Shown here: positions 6,773-14,525 of the stretch, piece after piece
Layout: each line of letters begins with the position of its first letter
Numbering within the stretch: position 1 is the first letter of the stretch
Assembly: GCF_015558785.1 (NCBI RefSeq)
Contig: NZ_JADMOP010000020.1
Coordinates: forward strand, 1 to 34,212
Length of the DNA: 34,212 bases
Source of the DNA: Collinsella aerofaciens
Lineage (GTDB): Bacteria > Actinomycetota > Coriobacteriia > Coriobacteriales > Coriobacteriaceae
Direction: 5' to 3'
Made by a program: the position numbers and the translations under genes
Notes under the pieces: generated by a model
Database searches by the model: none
The model's input: only the letters and a program-made list of their open reading frames with translations
What the model was told of the DNA's origin: nothing

Positions 6773-8203
6773 CTACTTTGCCCCGTGACCCATCTCGACG
6801 ACCTTGGTTAGCGATCCAAACACACCTTCATCGACCACGAGCTGCGCCTCGGCACGCTGCAGCTGCACGGCAACGGCGGCAGGGGCGGTGCCGCCCTCGG
6901 TCGTGCGCGCGGCGACAATCGACGGGATGTCGAGCGCCTCGGTAATGTCGTGCTCAAAGAGCGGGCTTGCCTCCTGGAACACCTCAAACGGCAGGTCCTC
7001 AAGATTGCAGCCGCGCTTCTCACACATCAGAACCAGATGCCCCACCACGGCATGTGCCTCGCGGAACGGCAGGCCACGCTTGGCCAGGTAATCGGCAACA
7101 TCGGTAGCGGCAAGGTGCCCCACGCCGCACTCGCGCGCCATGGCATCCTCGTTGACGGTCCAAGTCGAAATCATTCCGGCCATAACCGACAGGCACTGCA
7201 AGAGCGTATGGGCGGTATCGAGCGCGCCCTCCTTGTCCTCCTGCAAGTCCTTGTTATAAGCAAGCGGCAGGCCCTTCATGGTCACGAGCAGCTGCACCAG
7301 GTTGCCATAGACACGGCCGCTCTTGCCGCGAATAAGCTCGGCAAAGTCGGGATTCTTCTTCTGCGGCATGATGGACGAGCCGGTGGAGTAGGAGTCTGAA
7401 AGCGTGATAAAGCCAAATTCGGAGCTCGACCACAGCACGATCTCCTCGGAAAGACGCGACAGGTGCATGGCCATGACGGAGCCAGCGTAATGCAGATCGA
7501 GCAGGAAATCACGGTCGGAAACAGCATCGAGTGAGTTAGGAATCACGCCCGCAAAGCCAAGTTCGGCAGCCGTCATCTGGCGATCGAGCGGATAGCTCGT
7601 ACCGGCAAGCGCGGCAGCACCCAGCGGGCAGTTGTCGGCGGCATCAAAGGCGGCCTTCAAGCGTGTAAAGTCGCGCGCGAACATCCAGGAATACGCCAGC
7701 AGATGATGCGAGAGCAGCACGGGCTGAGCGTGCTGCATATGCGTGTAACCCGGCAGAATCACCTTGTCGTACTTCTTAGCCGCATCCACCAGCACATGGC
7801 GCAGCTCAAGATTGGCCTCCATGAGCTCCTTGGCCAGCGCCTTGACGCCCAGGCGCGTGTCGGTCGCCACCTGGTCGTTGCGCGAACGTCCGGTATGCAA
7901 GCGCTTACCGGCCTCGCCGATGCGACGCGTCAGCTCGCTCTCGATGGACATATGAATGTCTTCGTCGTTGATGTCGAAGGTGAAGTTGCCGGCATCGATA
8001 TCCTGTTCGATTCCGGTCAGGCCCTTGGCAATCGCCTGCTCGTCCTCGGCACTGATGATGCCCTGGGCCGCCAGCATTTTGGCATGCGCCTTAGAGCCTG
8101 CGATATCCTGCTTATAGAGATGTTTGTCGGCCGGCAGCGACGCGCCAAACTCCTGCGTGACCTCGGCCACGCCTGCCTCAAAACGACCGCCCCAAAGAGC
8201 CAT
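6773..8203 (-). CDS. argH: Argininosuccinate lyase
   Basis: The 476-residue protein starts MALWGGRFEAG and carries the fumarase/aspartase superfamily signature GSSIMPQKKNPD, the TGRSRNDQVATD loop and TSYPLDR, all typical of ArgH. It splits argininosuccinate into arginine and fumarate, the last step of arginine synthesis. The ATG at 8203 is chosen because GAAAGGGG lies about 9 nt upstream and other ArgH proteins begin at this motif; the frame is open for 25 more codons upstream but without support. argG lies upstream on the same strand, separated by about 520 nt that hold a 56-codon ORF and a hairpin, so the two may not share one transcript. No other arg genes are in the window. Confidence 0.95.
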   Translation of the reverse strand: MALWGGRFEAGVAEVTQEFGASLPADKHLYKQDIAGSKAHAKMLAAQGIISAEDEQAIAKGLTGIEQDIDAGNFTFDINDEDIHMSIESELTRRIGEAGKRLHTGRSRNDQVATDTRLGVKALAKELMEANLELRHVLVDAAKKYDKVILPGYTHMQHAQPVLLSHHLLAYSWMFARDFTRLKAAFDAADNCPLGAAALAGTSYPLDRQMTAAELGFAGVIPNSLDAVSDRDFLLDLHYAGSVMAMHLSRLSEEIVLWSSSEFGFITLSDSYSTGSSIMPQKKNPDFAELIRGKSGRVYGNLVQLLVTMKGLPLAYNKDLQEDKEGALDTAHTLLQCLSVMAGMISTWTVNEDAMARECGVGHLAATDVADYLAKRGLPFREAHAVVGHLVLMCEKRGCNLEDLPFEVFQEASPLFEHDITEALDIPSIVAARTTEGGTAPAAVAVQLQRAEAQLVVDEGVFGSLTKVVEMGHGAK

Positions 8204-8221
8204 GGAACCGTCCCCTTTCTC

Positions 8222-8249
8222 CAAATACCAAAACAAGCGCCCAAAGCAA
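8222..8249 (-). promoter_or_regulatory. Weak candidate promoter of argH
   Basis: TTGCTT (8244-8249) and TATTTG (8222-8227) on the minus strand are 16 nt apart. Transcription would start about 12 nt before the ATG, leaving just the ribosome binding site. Confidence 0.3.
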
Positions 8250-8321
8250 TGCGCCATATCGCTAAAGCGATTTTTCAACCGCTAGTTTTACACATTCCCC
8301 ACCGTGTGCGGAGCCATGTAG

Positions 8322-8492
8322 CTAATTTGCAAAGAAGTGACGCGCCATGCACTTGGCGCCCAACGTCTCCCTCCGGATGTTGCCCTGCGAACCATCGATC
8401 CAGGCCTTCAGGCTCATAGGGACGTCCTCGACCCTTGCAGCATCGAACTCGGGCGCGAGGGCAAGTAAAGCATGCGCGATAGCATTGAACAT
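8322..8492 (-). CDS. Hypothetical 56-residue protein between argG and argH
   Basis: The ORF runs from ATG (8490-8492) to TAG (8322-8324) and encodes MFNAIAHALLALAPEFDAAR, then a segment rich in charged residues, ending RHFFAN. It has a good ribosome binding site, GAGGAG, 8 nt before the ATG. I do not recognise a domain. The first 15 residues are hydrophobic (possible short amphipathic helix); no cysteine motif is present beyond a single Cys. It lies on the same strand as argG and argH, downstream of a hairpin at 8543-8572. It could be a small protein of unknown role or a remnant of a longer gene. Confidence 0.45.
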   Translation of the reverse strand: MFNAIAHALLALAPEFDAARVEDVPMSLKAWIDGSQGNIRRETLGAKCMARHFFAN

Positions 8493-8542
8493 AATGGATA
8501 CTCCTCATATATATAGGCGCAGAGCCGCCAAATTGATAGAAG

Positions 8543-8572
8543 GAGCCCCGCCGGAGAACCCCGGCGGGGCTC
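8543..8572 (-). terminator. Strong GC-rich hairpin downstream of argG
   Basis: A perfect 12-bp stem (8543-8554 with 8561-8572, loop 6) lies about 155 nt beyond the argG stop and 50 nt before the small ORF start. It is followed on the minus strand by CTTCTATC, so only a weak U-tract. It probably separates argG from downstream genes or attenuates read-through. The stretch 8573-8725 shows no gene. Confidence 0.55.
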
Positions 8573-8725
8573 GGACTCAGCCACAGTCGCGGCATCATAT
8601 ATGCGGGCGGAACGTAGGGGCCACCGATGTTAAGAAGTGTCAGCAAGCATAACGAAAGGTAGGGACCCCGTGCGCCCGTTATGTATCACGCGGATGGGCC
8701 GCGCGGATACCAAGGGAAGGAGGCG

Positions 8726-9952
8726 CTAGGCCTGGGCGGCAGCAGAGCTGGGGCCCTGGACCTTTGCCCACGTCTTGAGTGACAGCGTATCGATCTCGAT
8801 AAAGCCGGCGCTGGCCTTCTCGTCAAACGTAGTGTCGCGGTCGTAGGTAGCCAGACCGTAGTCATACAGGCTAAACGGGCTCTTGCGGCCGACGACATGG
8901 CAGTTGCCCTTAAAGAACTTCAGACGGACGGTGCCGGTCACGAACTTCTGGGTGTCGGCCATAAAGGCGTCGAGCGCGTTTTTGAGCGGGCTGTACCACT
9001 GGCCGTTGTACACGGCGGTGGCCCAATCCTGCTCGAGCTTGATCTTGGTCTTGAGCAGGTCGCCCTCGACGCAAATGTCCTCGAGCGCCTTGTGGGCGGT
9101 GATGAGCGTCAGGGCGCCGGGAACCTCGTAGCACTCGCGGCTCTTAAGGCCCACCAGGCGATCCTCGACCAGATCGAGACGGCCAAAGCCATTGTCGCCG
9201 GAGATCTTGTTGAGGGAGATGACAATCTCGGAGAGCTTCATCTTCTTGCCGTCGACGGCGACGGGCTTGCCGGCCTCAAACTCAATCTCGGTGTAGGTCG
9301 GGGTGTCCGGCGTGTCCTCGGGGTTCTTAGTCATAACCCAAGCGTCATCGAGCGGCTCGTTCCAGGGATCCTCCAGGTGGCCGCACTCAATGGCACGACC
9401 CCACAGGTTGTCGTCGATGGAGTAGGGGTTGTCGTTGGCACCCTCGGGAACCGGCACGTTGTGGGCGTGGGCATAGGCGACCTCGTCGGGACGGCACTTC
9501 AGGTCCCACTCGCGAACCGGGGCGACAACCTTGAGCTCGGGGTCGAGGGCCTTTACGGCGGCCTCAAAACGGACCTGGTCGTTACCCTTGCCGGTGCAGC
9601 CGTGGGCGACGTAGGTAGCGCCAAACTCGTGGGCGACCTCAACAAGCTTCTTGGCAAGCAGCGGGCGAGACAGGGCGGAGAGCAGCGGATACTTGTTCTC
9701 GTACATGGAGTTTGCTGCGATGGCCTTAGTCAGGAACTCATCAGAGAACTCGTCGCGCAGGTCGAGCACCTGGCAATCGAGAACGCCCAGGTCGAGCGCC
9801 TTCTGCTTCTTGGCATCCAGTCCGGTCTCTTCCTGGCCCACGTTGCCGCAGACACAAACGACATCGAGATTCTTCTCGTCCTGGAGCCATTTGACACATA
9901 CGGATGTATCAAGACCACCGGAATATGCGAGAACGACTTTTTCCTTGCTCAT
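8726..9952 (-). CDS. argG: Argininosuccinate synthase
   Basis: The 408-residue protein starts MSKEKVVLAYSGGLDTSV, with the ATP-pyrophosphatase P-loop SGGLDTS, and contains GCTGKGNDQVRFE, a hallmark of ArgG. It joins citrulline and aspartate with ATP, giving argininosuccinate and AMP. The ATG at 9952 is supported by AAAGGAA upstream and by the position of the P-loop; the frame is open 17 codons further. A long leader (9953 to about 10330) contains a short Arg-rich ORF and alternative hairpins that suggest control by arginine supply. The window shows only argG and argH, so ornithine and citrulline must come from elsewhere, for instance from genes outside the window. Confidence 0.95.
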   Translation of the reverse strand: MSKEKVVLAYSGGLDTSVCVKWLQDEKNLDVVCVCGNVGQEETGLDAKKQKALDLGVLDCQVLDLRDEFSDEFLTKAIAANSMYENKYPLLSALSRPLLAKKLVEVAHEFGATYVAHGCTGKGNDQVRFEAAVKALDPELKVVAPVREWDLKCRPDEVAYAHAHNVPVPEGANDNPYSIDDNLWGRAIECGHLEDPWNEPLDDAWVMTKNPEDTPDTPTYTEIEFEAGKPVAVDGKKMKLSEIVISLNKISGDNGFGRLDLVEDRLVGLKSRECYEVPGALTLITAHKALEDICVEGDLLKTKIKLEQDWATAVYNGQWYSPLKNALDAFMADTQKFVTGTVRLKFFKGNCHVVGRKSPFSLYDYGLATYDRDTTFDEKASAGFIEIDTLSLKTWAKVQGPSSAAAQA

Positions 9953-10009
9953 GGCTGTTTCCTTTCGCCCTTGGTAGCTAGTTAGAACATCGGTCAGTTG
10001 CAAGTCACC

Positions 10010-10178
10010 TTGAGGTCAAAAACCGTGCAATATCAGGTTAAATAGCAAAAATCAGCACATACATGCCCTAGAAACATGCAGCAATGTCGTGCTAAAACCC
10101 AACGACCTCAAAATGACTCTGTTGAGGCAATTCGCCCCATGCGGACAGAGACGATTGCTATCGTCGTCGGGAAATTGC
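10010..10178 (-). promoter_or_regulatory. Candidate antiterminator and pause stems in the argG leader
   Basis: On the minus transcript, in order: GCAATT (10173-10178) can pair with AATTGC (10127-10132); GACGAT (10160-10165) with ATCGTC (10150-10155), over the end of the leader ORF; CCTCAA (10122-10127) with TTGAGG (10106-10111); and the TTGAGGTC segment (10104-10111) alternatively with GACCTCAA (10010-10017). The last two pairings exclude each other, as in amino-acid attenuation. Pairings were read by eye and no folding energy was computed. Confidence 0.45.
10054..10093 (-). terminator. Candidate attenuator terminator upstream of argG
   Basis: On the minus strand an AGCAC...GTGCT stem with an extra AT pair and an inner CATG/CATG pairing is followed directly by GATTTTTGC. 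It lies 65 nt after the leader ORF stop and about 100 nt before the argG ATG. The stem is imperfect, so folding should be tested. Confidence 0.45.
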
Positions 10179-10232
10179 GCGCTGGCGTCGGATGGCATTG
10201 TCTGCAGTGGTGATGATCGTTACGAACTGCAT
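10158..10232 (-). CDS. Arginine-rich leader peptide of argG
   Basis: ATG (10230-10232) opens a 24-codon ORF ending at TAG (10158-10160): MQFVTIITTADNAIRRQRAI followed by SRRR. The Shine-Dalgarno AAAGGAG (10239-10245) has an ideal 6-nt spacing. Six of the last ten codons are arginine and the final three are CGA CGA CGA, a codon that looks rare in neighbouring genes. A candidate promoter lies about 100 nt upstream, and competing hairpins and a terminator-like stem lie between it and argG. This is the layout of a transcription-attenuation leader that senses charged tRNA-Arg. It could be chance, but ribosome binding site, composition and position agree. Confidence 0.6.
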   Translation of the reverse strand: MQFVTIITTADNAIRRQRAISRRR

Positions 10233-10335
10233 CTGCCTCTCCTTTCACCTATCGCCGGGCGCAATTCTAATATCGTAAACGGTACCTTTTCCTCGGTAAG
10301 CGGTTGTTTTTCCGTCTCCGTTTTCGATGGTCGCT

Positions 10336-10363
10336 ATATTACGCTAAAGTGCCCGCAGCACAA
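10336..10363 (-). promoter_or_regulatory. Candidate promoter of the argG leader
   Basis: On the minus strand TTGTGC (10358-10363) and TAATAT (10336-10341) are 16 nt apart. Transcription would start near 10329, about 97 nt before the leader ORF. The stretch 10364-10506 shows no gene; it must also hold the promoter of the divergent Cof-type gene, for which TATAAC near 10460 is a possible -10. Confidence 0.5.
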
Positions 10364-10506
10364 GCGACAAATTCAAATTTCTGAAAAGTTTTTTCATTAC
10401 TTTGTGAAGCGTGATGCAAATACGCACCATTCCTGCGAAAATACGCTCGACTACTAGTTGATGGTTATAACGTCTGAAACAATCTCGAAACGAAAGGCGC
10501 ATTTTT

Positions 10507-11334
10507 ATGCAAACTTACGAATCGGACGCCAACATCGGCAACATTAAGATTCTCGCCGTCGATATGGACAAGACGCTGCTAACCGACGAGCGTGTGCTGC
10601 CCCAGGGTCTTGATGAGCGCCTGGACAAGCTCGCCGACGCCGGCATCGTATTCTGCCCCGCCAGCGGACGTCCCGCCCCCAAGCTCGAGGAGATGTTCGA
10701 GGGCATCAAGAACCGCCTCGCCTTTTGTCCCGACAACGGAGCTTGCGTGATCTATCGCGACGGCTATATCTATAAGAGCAATATTGACGTGGAGCTGTAT
10801 CAGCAGGTCTTGAACCGTGCCTCGGAGGATCCTCGCGCTGTCCCCGTCCTGTGCTGCTTCGACGAGTTCTACGTGCTTGCCCGCGACCATCAATACCACG
10901 ACGAGATCAGCGTCTACTACAACACAATCAACTACGTCGACAGCTTTGAGGGCATTGATTTCGAGTCCAACAAGATTTCGGTCTTCTTCCCCGGCTACGA
11001 CGCCGAGCCCGCTTTCCGCGAGACCTATAGCCCCGAGTTCTCGGACAAGCTCTACGTCACCAACGCTGGGCGCGAGTGGATCGACTTTATGAACCTGGGC
11101 GTCGACAAGGGCGCCGGCGTCGCTCACCTGTGCGAGCACCTGGGCATCGATATTGCCGACGCCGCCGCCGTGGGCGACACCTACAACGACATCCCCATGC
11201 TCGAGCGCGTCGGTCACAGCTTTATCGTGGACAACGCCGAGGAGCACATGAACGCGCATGCCAAGTGGCGCATTCCGAGCAACAACGACGGGGGCGTACT
11301 GACGCTCATCGACGCCATCTTGGCGGCTCGTTAA
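10507..11334 (+). CDS. Cof-type HAD phosphatase (subclass IIB)
   Basis: The 275-residue protein contains KILAVDMDKTLLTDE (HAD motif I), PASGRP (motif II), a long alpha/beta cap (about residues 80-185) and AAVGDTYNDIPML (motif IV), the usual order in Cof/YidA-like enzymes. These hydrolyse sugar phosphates, FMN or pyridoxal phosphate; the substrate cannot be fixed here. The ATG at 10507 follows GAAAGG with about 9 nt spacing. It is divergent from argG. A 32-bp perfect inverted repeat begins 13 nt after its stop codon. Confidence 0.9.
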   Translation: MQTYESDANIGNIKILAVDMDKTLLTDERVLPQGLDERLDKLADAGIVFCPASGRPAPKLEEMFEGIKNRLAFCPDNGACVIYRDGYIYKSNIDVELYQQVLNRASEDPRAVPVLCCFDEFYVLARDHQYHDEISVYYNTINYVDSFEGIDFESNKISVFFPGYDAEPAFRETYSPEFSDKLYVTNAGREWIDFMNLGVDKGAGVAHLCEHLGIDIADAAAVGDTYNDIPMLERVGHSFIVDNAEEHMNAHAKWRIPSNNDGGVLTLIDAILAAR

Positions 11335-11347
11335 CGTGGCTCGTCGG

Positions 11348-11473
11348 ACCTGGCCGGGCGACGCGGGTAAGTTTTTCGTTCGGTCAGGTCCTGGGCTCGC
11401 TCGAAGAGCACATTCAGTGCTCTTCGGCTCGTGCGGAATCTACGAAAAACTTACCCGCGTCGCCCGGCCAGGT
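11348..11473. repeat. Long perfect inverted repeat (family B), 32-bp arms
   Basis: The arms 11348-11379 and 11442-11473 are perfectly complementary over 32 bp. The 62-nt loop holds a second perfect 10-bp hairpin (CGAAGAGCAC 11402-11411 with 11417-11426). It lies just after the Cof-type gene and before the polA terminator region. Such length and perfection exceed what a Rho-independent terminator needs, and no T-run follows. A similar element lies at 25098-25205. Confidence 0.8.
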
Positions 11474-11541
11474 CCTAGGTTTACTTGCTTGCCGCCTAGA
11501 TGGCGTCTTGGCGTCTAGATACTTGGCTGATTTTTTGGAAT

Positions 11542-11575
11542 GAAGGGGGCTCCTTGTTGGCAAGGAGCCCCCTTC
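11542..11575. terminator. Bidirectional terminator between the Cof-type gene and polA
   Basis: A perfect 15-bp stem (11542-11556 with 11561-11575, loop TTGG) lies 34 nt beyond the polA stop and is also placed to end plus-strand transcripts (TGGTTTGG follows). No strong T-run on either side. Confidence 0.65.
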
Positions 11576-11608
11576 TGGTTTGGTTACTTTAGGGTTGTGG
11601 GCACTTCC

Positions 11609-14359
11609 CTATTTGGCATCGGCCCAGGTTATGCCGGTGCTGGCTTCGGCGATTAGGGGGACGCGGAGGTCTACTACGTGTTCCATGACGTCGCGGACCA
11701 TGGTGGTTAGGCGCTCGACTTCGTCGACGGGGCACTCAAAGTCCAGTTCGTCGTGTACCTGCAGGATCATGTGGGCGGCAAAGCCTTCTTCTTCCAGGCG
11801 ACGGCTTACGCGGGCCATGGCGATCTTGATGATGTCTGCTGCGGTGCCCTGCATGGGATGGTTCATGGCCGTGCGCTCGCCAAAGCCGCGGAGTTGCGGG
11901 TTTTTGGCCTTGAGCTCGGGAATATGGCGTCTGCGGCCATACATGGTCTCGGCGTAGCCCGTCTGCTTAGCACGCGCCACCACGTTGTCGAGGAACGTGC
12001 GCACGCCCGGATAGGCCTCGTAGTAGCGGTCGATCATGTCGCGCGCCTCGGCCATCGAGATATGCAGCGACTGCGACAGACCGTAGGCCTGCTGGCCGTA
12101 CACGATGCCAAAGTTCACGGCCTTGGCGCGGCTACGCAAATCGGGCGTTACCTCGGACACGGGAACGCCAAACACACGCGCGGCCGTCTCGGCGTGGAAG
12201 TCCTCGCCCTCGTTAAAGGCGCGCACCAGGTGCTCGTCACCCGAAAGATGCGCCAGCAGACGCAGCTCGATCTGCGAGTAGTCCACCGCCAAAAAGACGC
12301 TTCCCTCGCCTGCCGAAAACGCCGTTTTGACGGTGCGGCCCAGCTCCGAGCGCGTCGGGATGTTCTGCAGGTTCGGGTCGCTCGAGGACAGACGCCCCGT
12401 TGCCGTGATGGTCTGGTTGTACGTGGTGTGCACACGACCGTCACCACGGCGCAGCGGGCCCAGCGTGTCCAGATAGGTTGACTTGATCTTGGACTTCTCA
12501 CGCCAGTCCAAAATCAGGCGCACGATCTCGTGGTCGCGGGCAAGATCGCTCAACACCTTGGCATTGGTCGAATAATAGCCGCGCTTAGTCTTCTTGAGGC
12601 CCTTGGTCGGAAGCCCCATCACATCAAAGAGCACGTGCGACAGCTGCATGGGACTACCGATGTTAAACGTCTCATCACCCGCCAGGTCGCGAATGCTGCG
12701 CTCGACCTCGGCAATCTGGGTCGCCAGACCCTCGGACAGACTGTGCAGGCGCTCGGGGTCCACGAGCATGCCCGCGCGCTCCATCTTGGCAAGTACCGGA
12801 ACGAGCGGCATCTCGATGCCATCGAACACGTTGGCGGCGTTCTCGCGGGCCATGCACTCGCGCAACGGCGCCACGAGCGCCAGCGTCAGAGCCGCAGTAC
12901 GGGCGGCAGGTGCCGGAGCGTCCTCGCCGGCACCCTCTGCGCCGCGCGCCGCAGGCAGCGCCATCTGCAGATACGTATCGGCAAGATATGCCTCATCGAA
13001 CTCGGAGCGGTCGGAATCCAGCAGGTAGGCGGCAACCACGGTATCGAAGATGCGCGTAGAATCGACTGCCAGCGGATCCATGAGCTCGGGCTCAGAAGAA
13101 TCGATGGGCGAAAGCTCGTGCAACAGCACCTTCATATCCGGGCTCGCCACGCGACCCTCCATAAACAGACGCGCGAGCACGCCAGCAATCACGCCGTGGA
13201 CGAAGTTGAAGCCCTCAACCTCAGCCGCCGCGCAGCTGTCGCCCTCCTCGAGCGCGAAGAGGCCCTTGGACGTCGCCAACCACAGCGTGCGCGTCAGTCC
13301 AAAGAGCGCGCCCTCTTCCTTGTCATAGTCCACCACGGTGGCGACCCACTCGCCCGCCTCGATCGCACGCGAAACCTCGGACGCCACGTCAGCAAGCGCC
13401 TCGGCATCGCCGGCAGCGGTGCGCTCAATCGTGGGCATCTCAAACGTTCTAGCAGCGGCAGCAGCGCCACCCTCGTCACCGATCAGCGCCAAGAAACGGT
13501 TCTGCATGGCGGTGATGCCGAGCGTACCCAGTGCCGCGGAAACCTCATCGGCAGAATACGCCGGGAAGGACGTCGCCTCAAAATCGAGTTCAACGGGCGC
13601 ATCGGTGCGGATGGTCGCGACCTTGCGGCTCAGCAGAGCATCGTCGATGTGTGCGCGCAGGTTTTCGCCCATCTTGCCCTTGACCTCGTCGGCATGCGCG
13701 ATGACCTCGTCCAGGCTACCGTACTGCGCAATGAGCGCGCTCGCCTTTTTGGGGCCGATGCCCGGCACGCCGGGGATGTTATCGGACGTGTCGCCCTTCA
13801 GACCATAAAAGTCGGGCACGAGCGCCGGCGTGATGCCGTGATACAGATCGTCCACGCTCTCGGGCGTCATGATCGCCACGTCGGACAGGCCCTTGCGGGT
13901 CGAGACCACGTTGACGTGCTCGGTCACGAGCTGATACATATCGCGATCACCGGTCACCAGCAGCATGTCGCAGCCGGCCTCCTCACCCAGGCGCGCCATG
14001 GTTCCCAGGATATCGTCGCCTTCCCAGCCCTCAGACTGCAGAATCGGCACGTTGAGCGCACCGAGCAGCTCCTTGATCATAGGGAACTGCGCATGCAGAT
14101 CGGGGTCCATGGGCGGGCGCTGCGCCTTATACTGCGGCAGCATCTCCATGCGCACGCGCGGCTTGCCCTTATCAAACGCCACGACCACGCCGTCGGGGTT
14201 AAAGGCATCGATCATCTTAAGAAACATGTTCAGGAAGCCGAAGATCGCGTTGGTGGGGCGACCGTCCGGCGCGTTCATAGTCGGCGGCACGGCGTGGAAG
14301 GCGCGATGCATGAGCGAGTTGCCGTCGATAACGGCAAAGGTGCGGCGCTTGTCAGACAT
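11609..14359 (-). CDS. polA: DNA polymerase I
   Basis: The 916-residue protein has an N-terminal 5'-nuclease domain (about 1-300; acidic residues in DGNSLMHRAFHA, EGWEGDDILG and VTGDRDMYQL, plus the helix-hairpin-helix PGVPGIGPKKA). A central exonuclease-like domain (about 330-520) follows, then the polymerase domain with motif A DYSQIELRLLAHLSGD (about 692), motif B RSRAKAVNFGIVYG (about 745) and motif C QVHDELDFE (about 866). It fills gaps and removes RNA primers. The central domain lacks the DxE of an active proofreading site (VATVVDYDKEEG instead), so 3'-5' exonuclease activity is probably absent, as in many Gram-positive PolA. The start follows GCGAGG. It is monocistronic. Confidence 0.95.
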   Translation of the reverse strand: MSDKRRTFAVIDGNSLMHRAFHAVPPTMNAPDGRPTNAIFGFLNMFLKMIDAFNPDGVVVAFDKGKPRVRMEMLPQYKAQRPPMDPDLHAQFPMIKELLGALNVPILQSEGWEGDDILGTMARLGEEAGCDMLLVTGDRDMYQLVTEHVNVVSTRKGLSDVAIMTPESVDDLYHGITPALVPDFYGLKGDTSDNIPGVPGIGPKKASALIAQYGSLDEVIAHADEVKGKMGENLRAHIDDALLSRKVATIRTDAPVELDFEATSFPAYSADEVSAALGTLGITAMQNRFLALIGDEGGAAAAARTFEMPTIERTAAGDAEALADVASEVSRAIEAGEWVATVVDYDKEEGALFGLTRTLWLATSKGLFALEEGDSCAAAEVEGFNFVHGVIAGVLARLFMEGRVASPDMKVLLHELSPIDSSEPELMDPLAVDSTRIFDTVVAAYLLDSDRSEFDEAYLADTYLQMALPAARGAEGAGEDAPAPAARTAALTLALVAPLRECMARENAANVFDGIEMPLVPVLAKMERAGMLVDPERLHSLSEGLATQIAEVERSIRDLAGDETFNIGSPMQLSHVLFDVMGLPTKGLKKTKRGYYSTNAKVLSDLARDHEIVRLILDWREKSKIKSTYLDTLGPLRRGDGRVHTTYNQTITATGRLSSSDPNLQNIPTRSELGRTVKTAFSAGEGSVFLAVDYSQIELRLLAHLSGDEHLVRAFNEGEDFHAETAARVFGVPVSEVTPDLRSRAKAVNFGIVYGQQAYGLSQSLHISMAEARDMIDRYYEAYPGVRTFLDNVVARAKQTGYAETMYGRRRHIPELKAKNPQLRGFGERTAMNHPMQGTAADIIKIAMARVSRRLEEEGFAAHMILQVHDELDFECPVDEVERLTTMVRDVMEHVVDLRVPLIAEASTGITWADAK

Positions 14360-14451
14360 ATTGAATACCTCGCTTTAGGCTGGGCACGGTTTGCTCACTC
14401 CAGTTTACACGCTCCCCGCCCCGCGGCCACCTCACATCAAGCTCCCCCGCC

Positions 14452-14486
14452 ACCGTGAGCCCGCGCGTGATACGATGGCTCACGGT
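14452..14486 (+). promoter_or_regulatory. Perfect 10-bp palindrome over a -10 box upstream of the M18 peptidase gene
   Basis: ACCGTGAGCC (14452-14461) is perfectly complementary to GGCTCACGGT (14477-14486). The spacer contains TGATACGAT (14468-14476), an extended -10-like sequence ending right at the right arm. A repressor bound here would block the promoter, or the RNA could fold. No good -35 is seen. Confidence 0.45.
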
Positions 14487-14525
14487 ACATCAACCAGCAC
14501 GATCGATCCGAAAGGAGCCTGCGTC

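Noticed and set aside
8275-8646. 123-codon minus-strand ORF overlapping the 56-codon ORF
   Set aside because: It runs through the GC-rich hairpin and has no ribosome binding site, while the 56-codon frame has a strong one.
10089-10457. 122-codon plus-strand ORF before the Cof-type gene
   Set aside because: It has no ribosome binding site or family motif and is antisense to the argG leader, whose small ORF and stems explain the region better.
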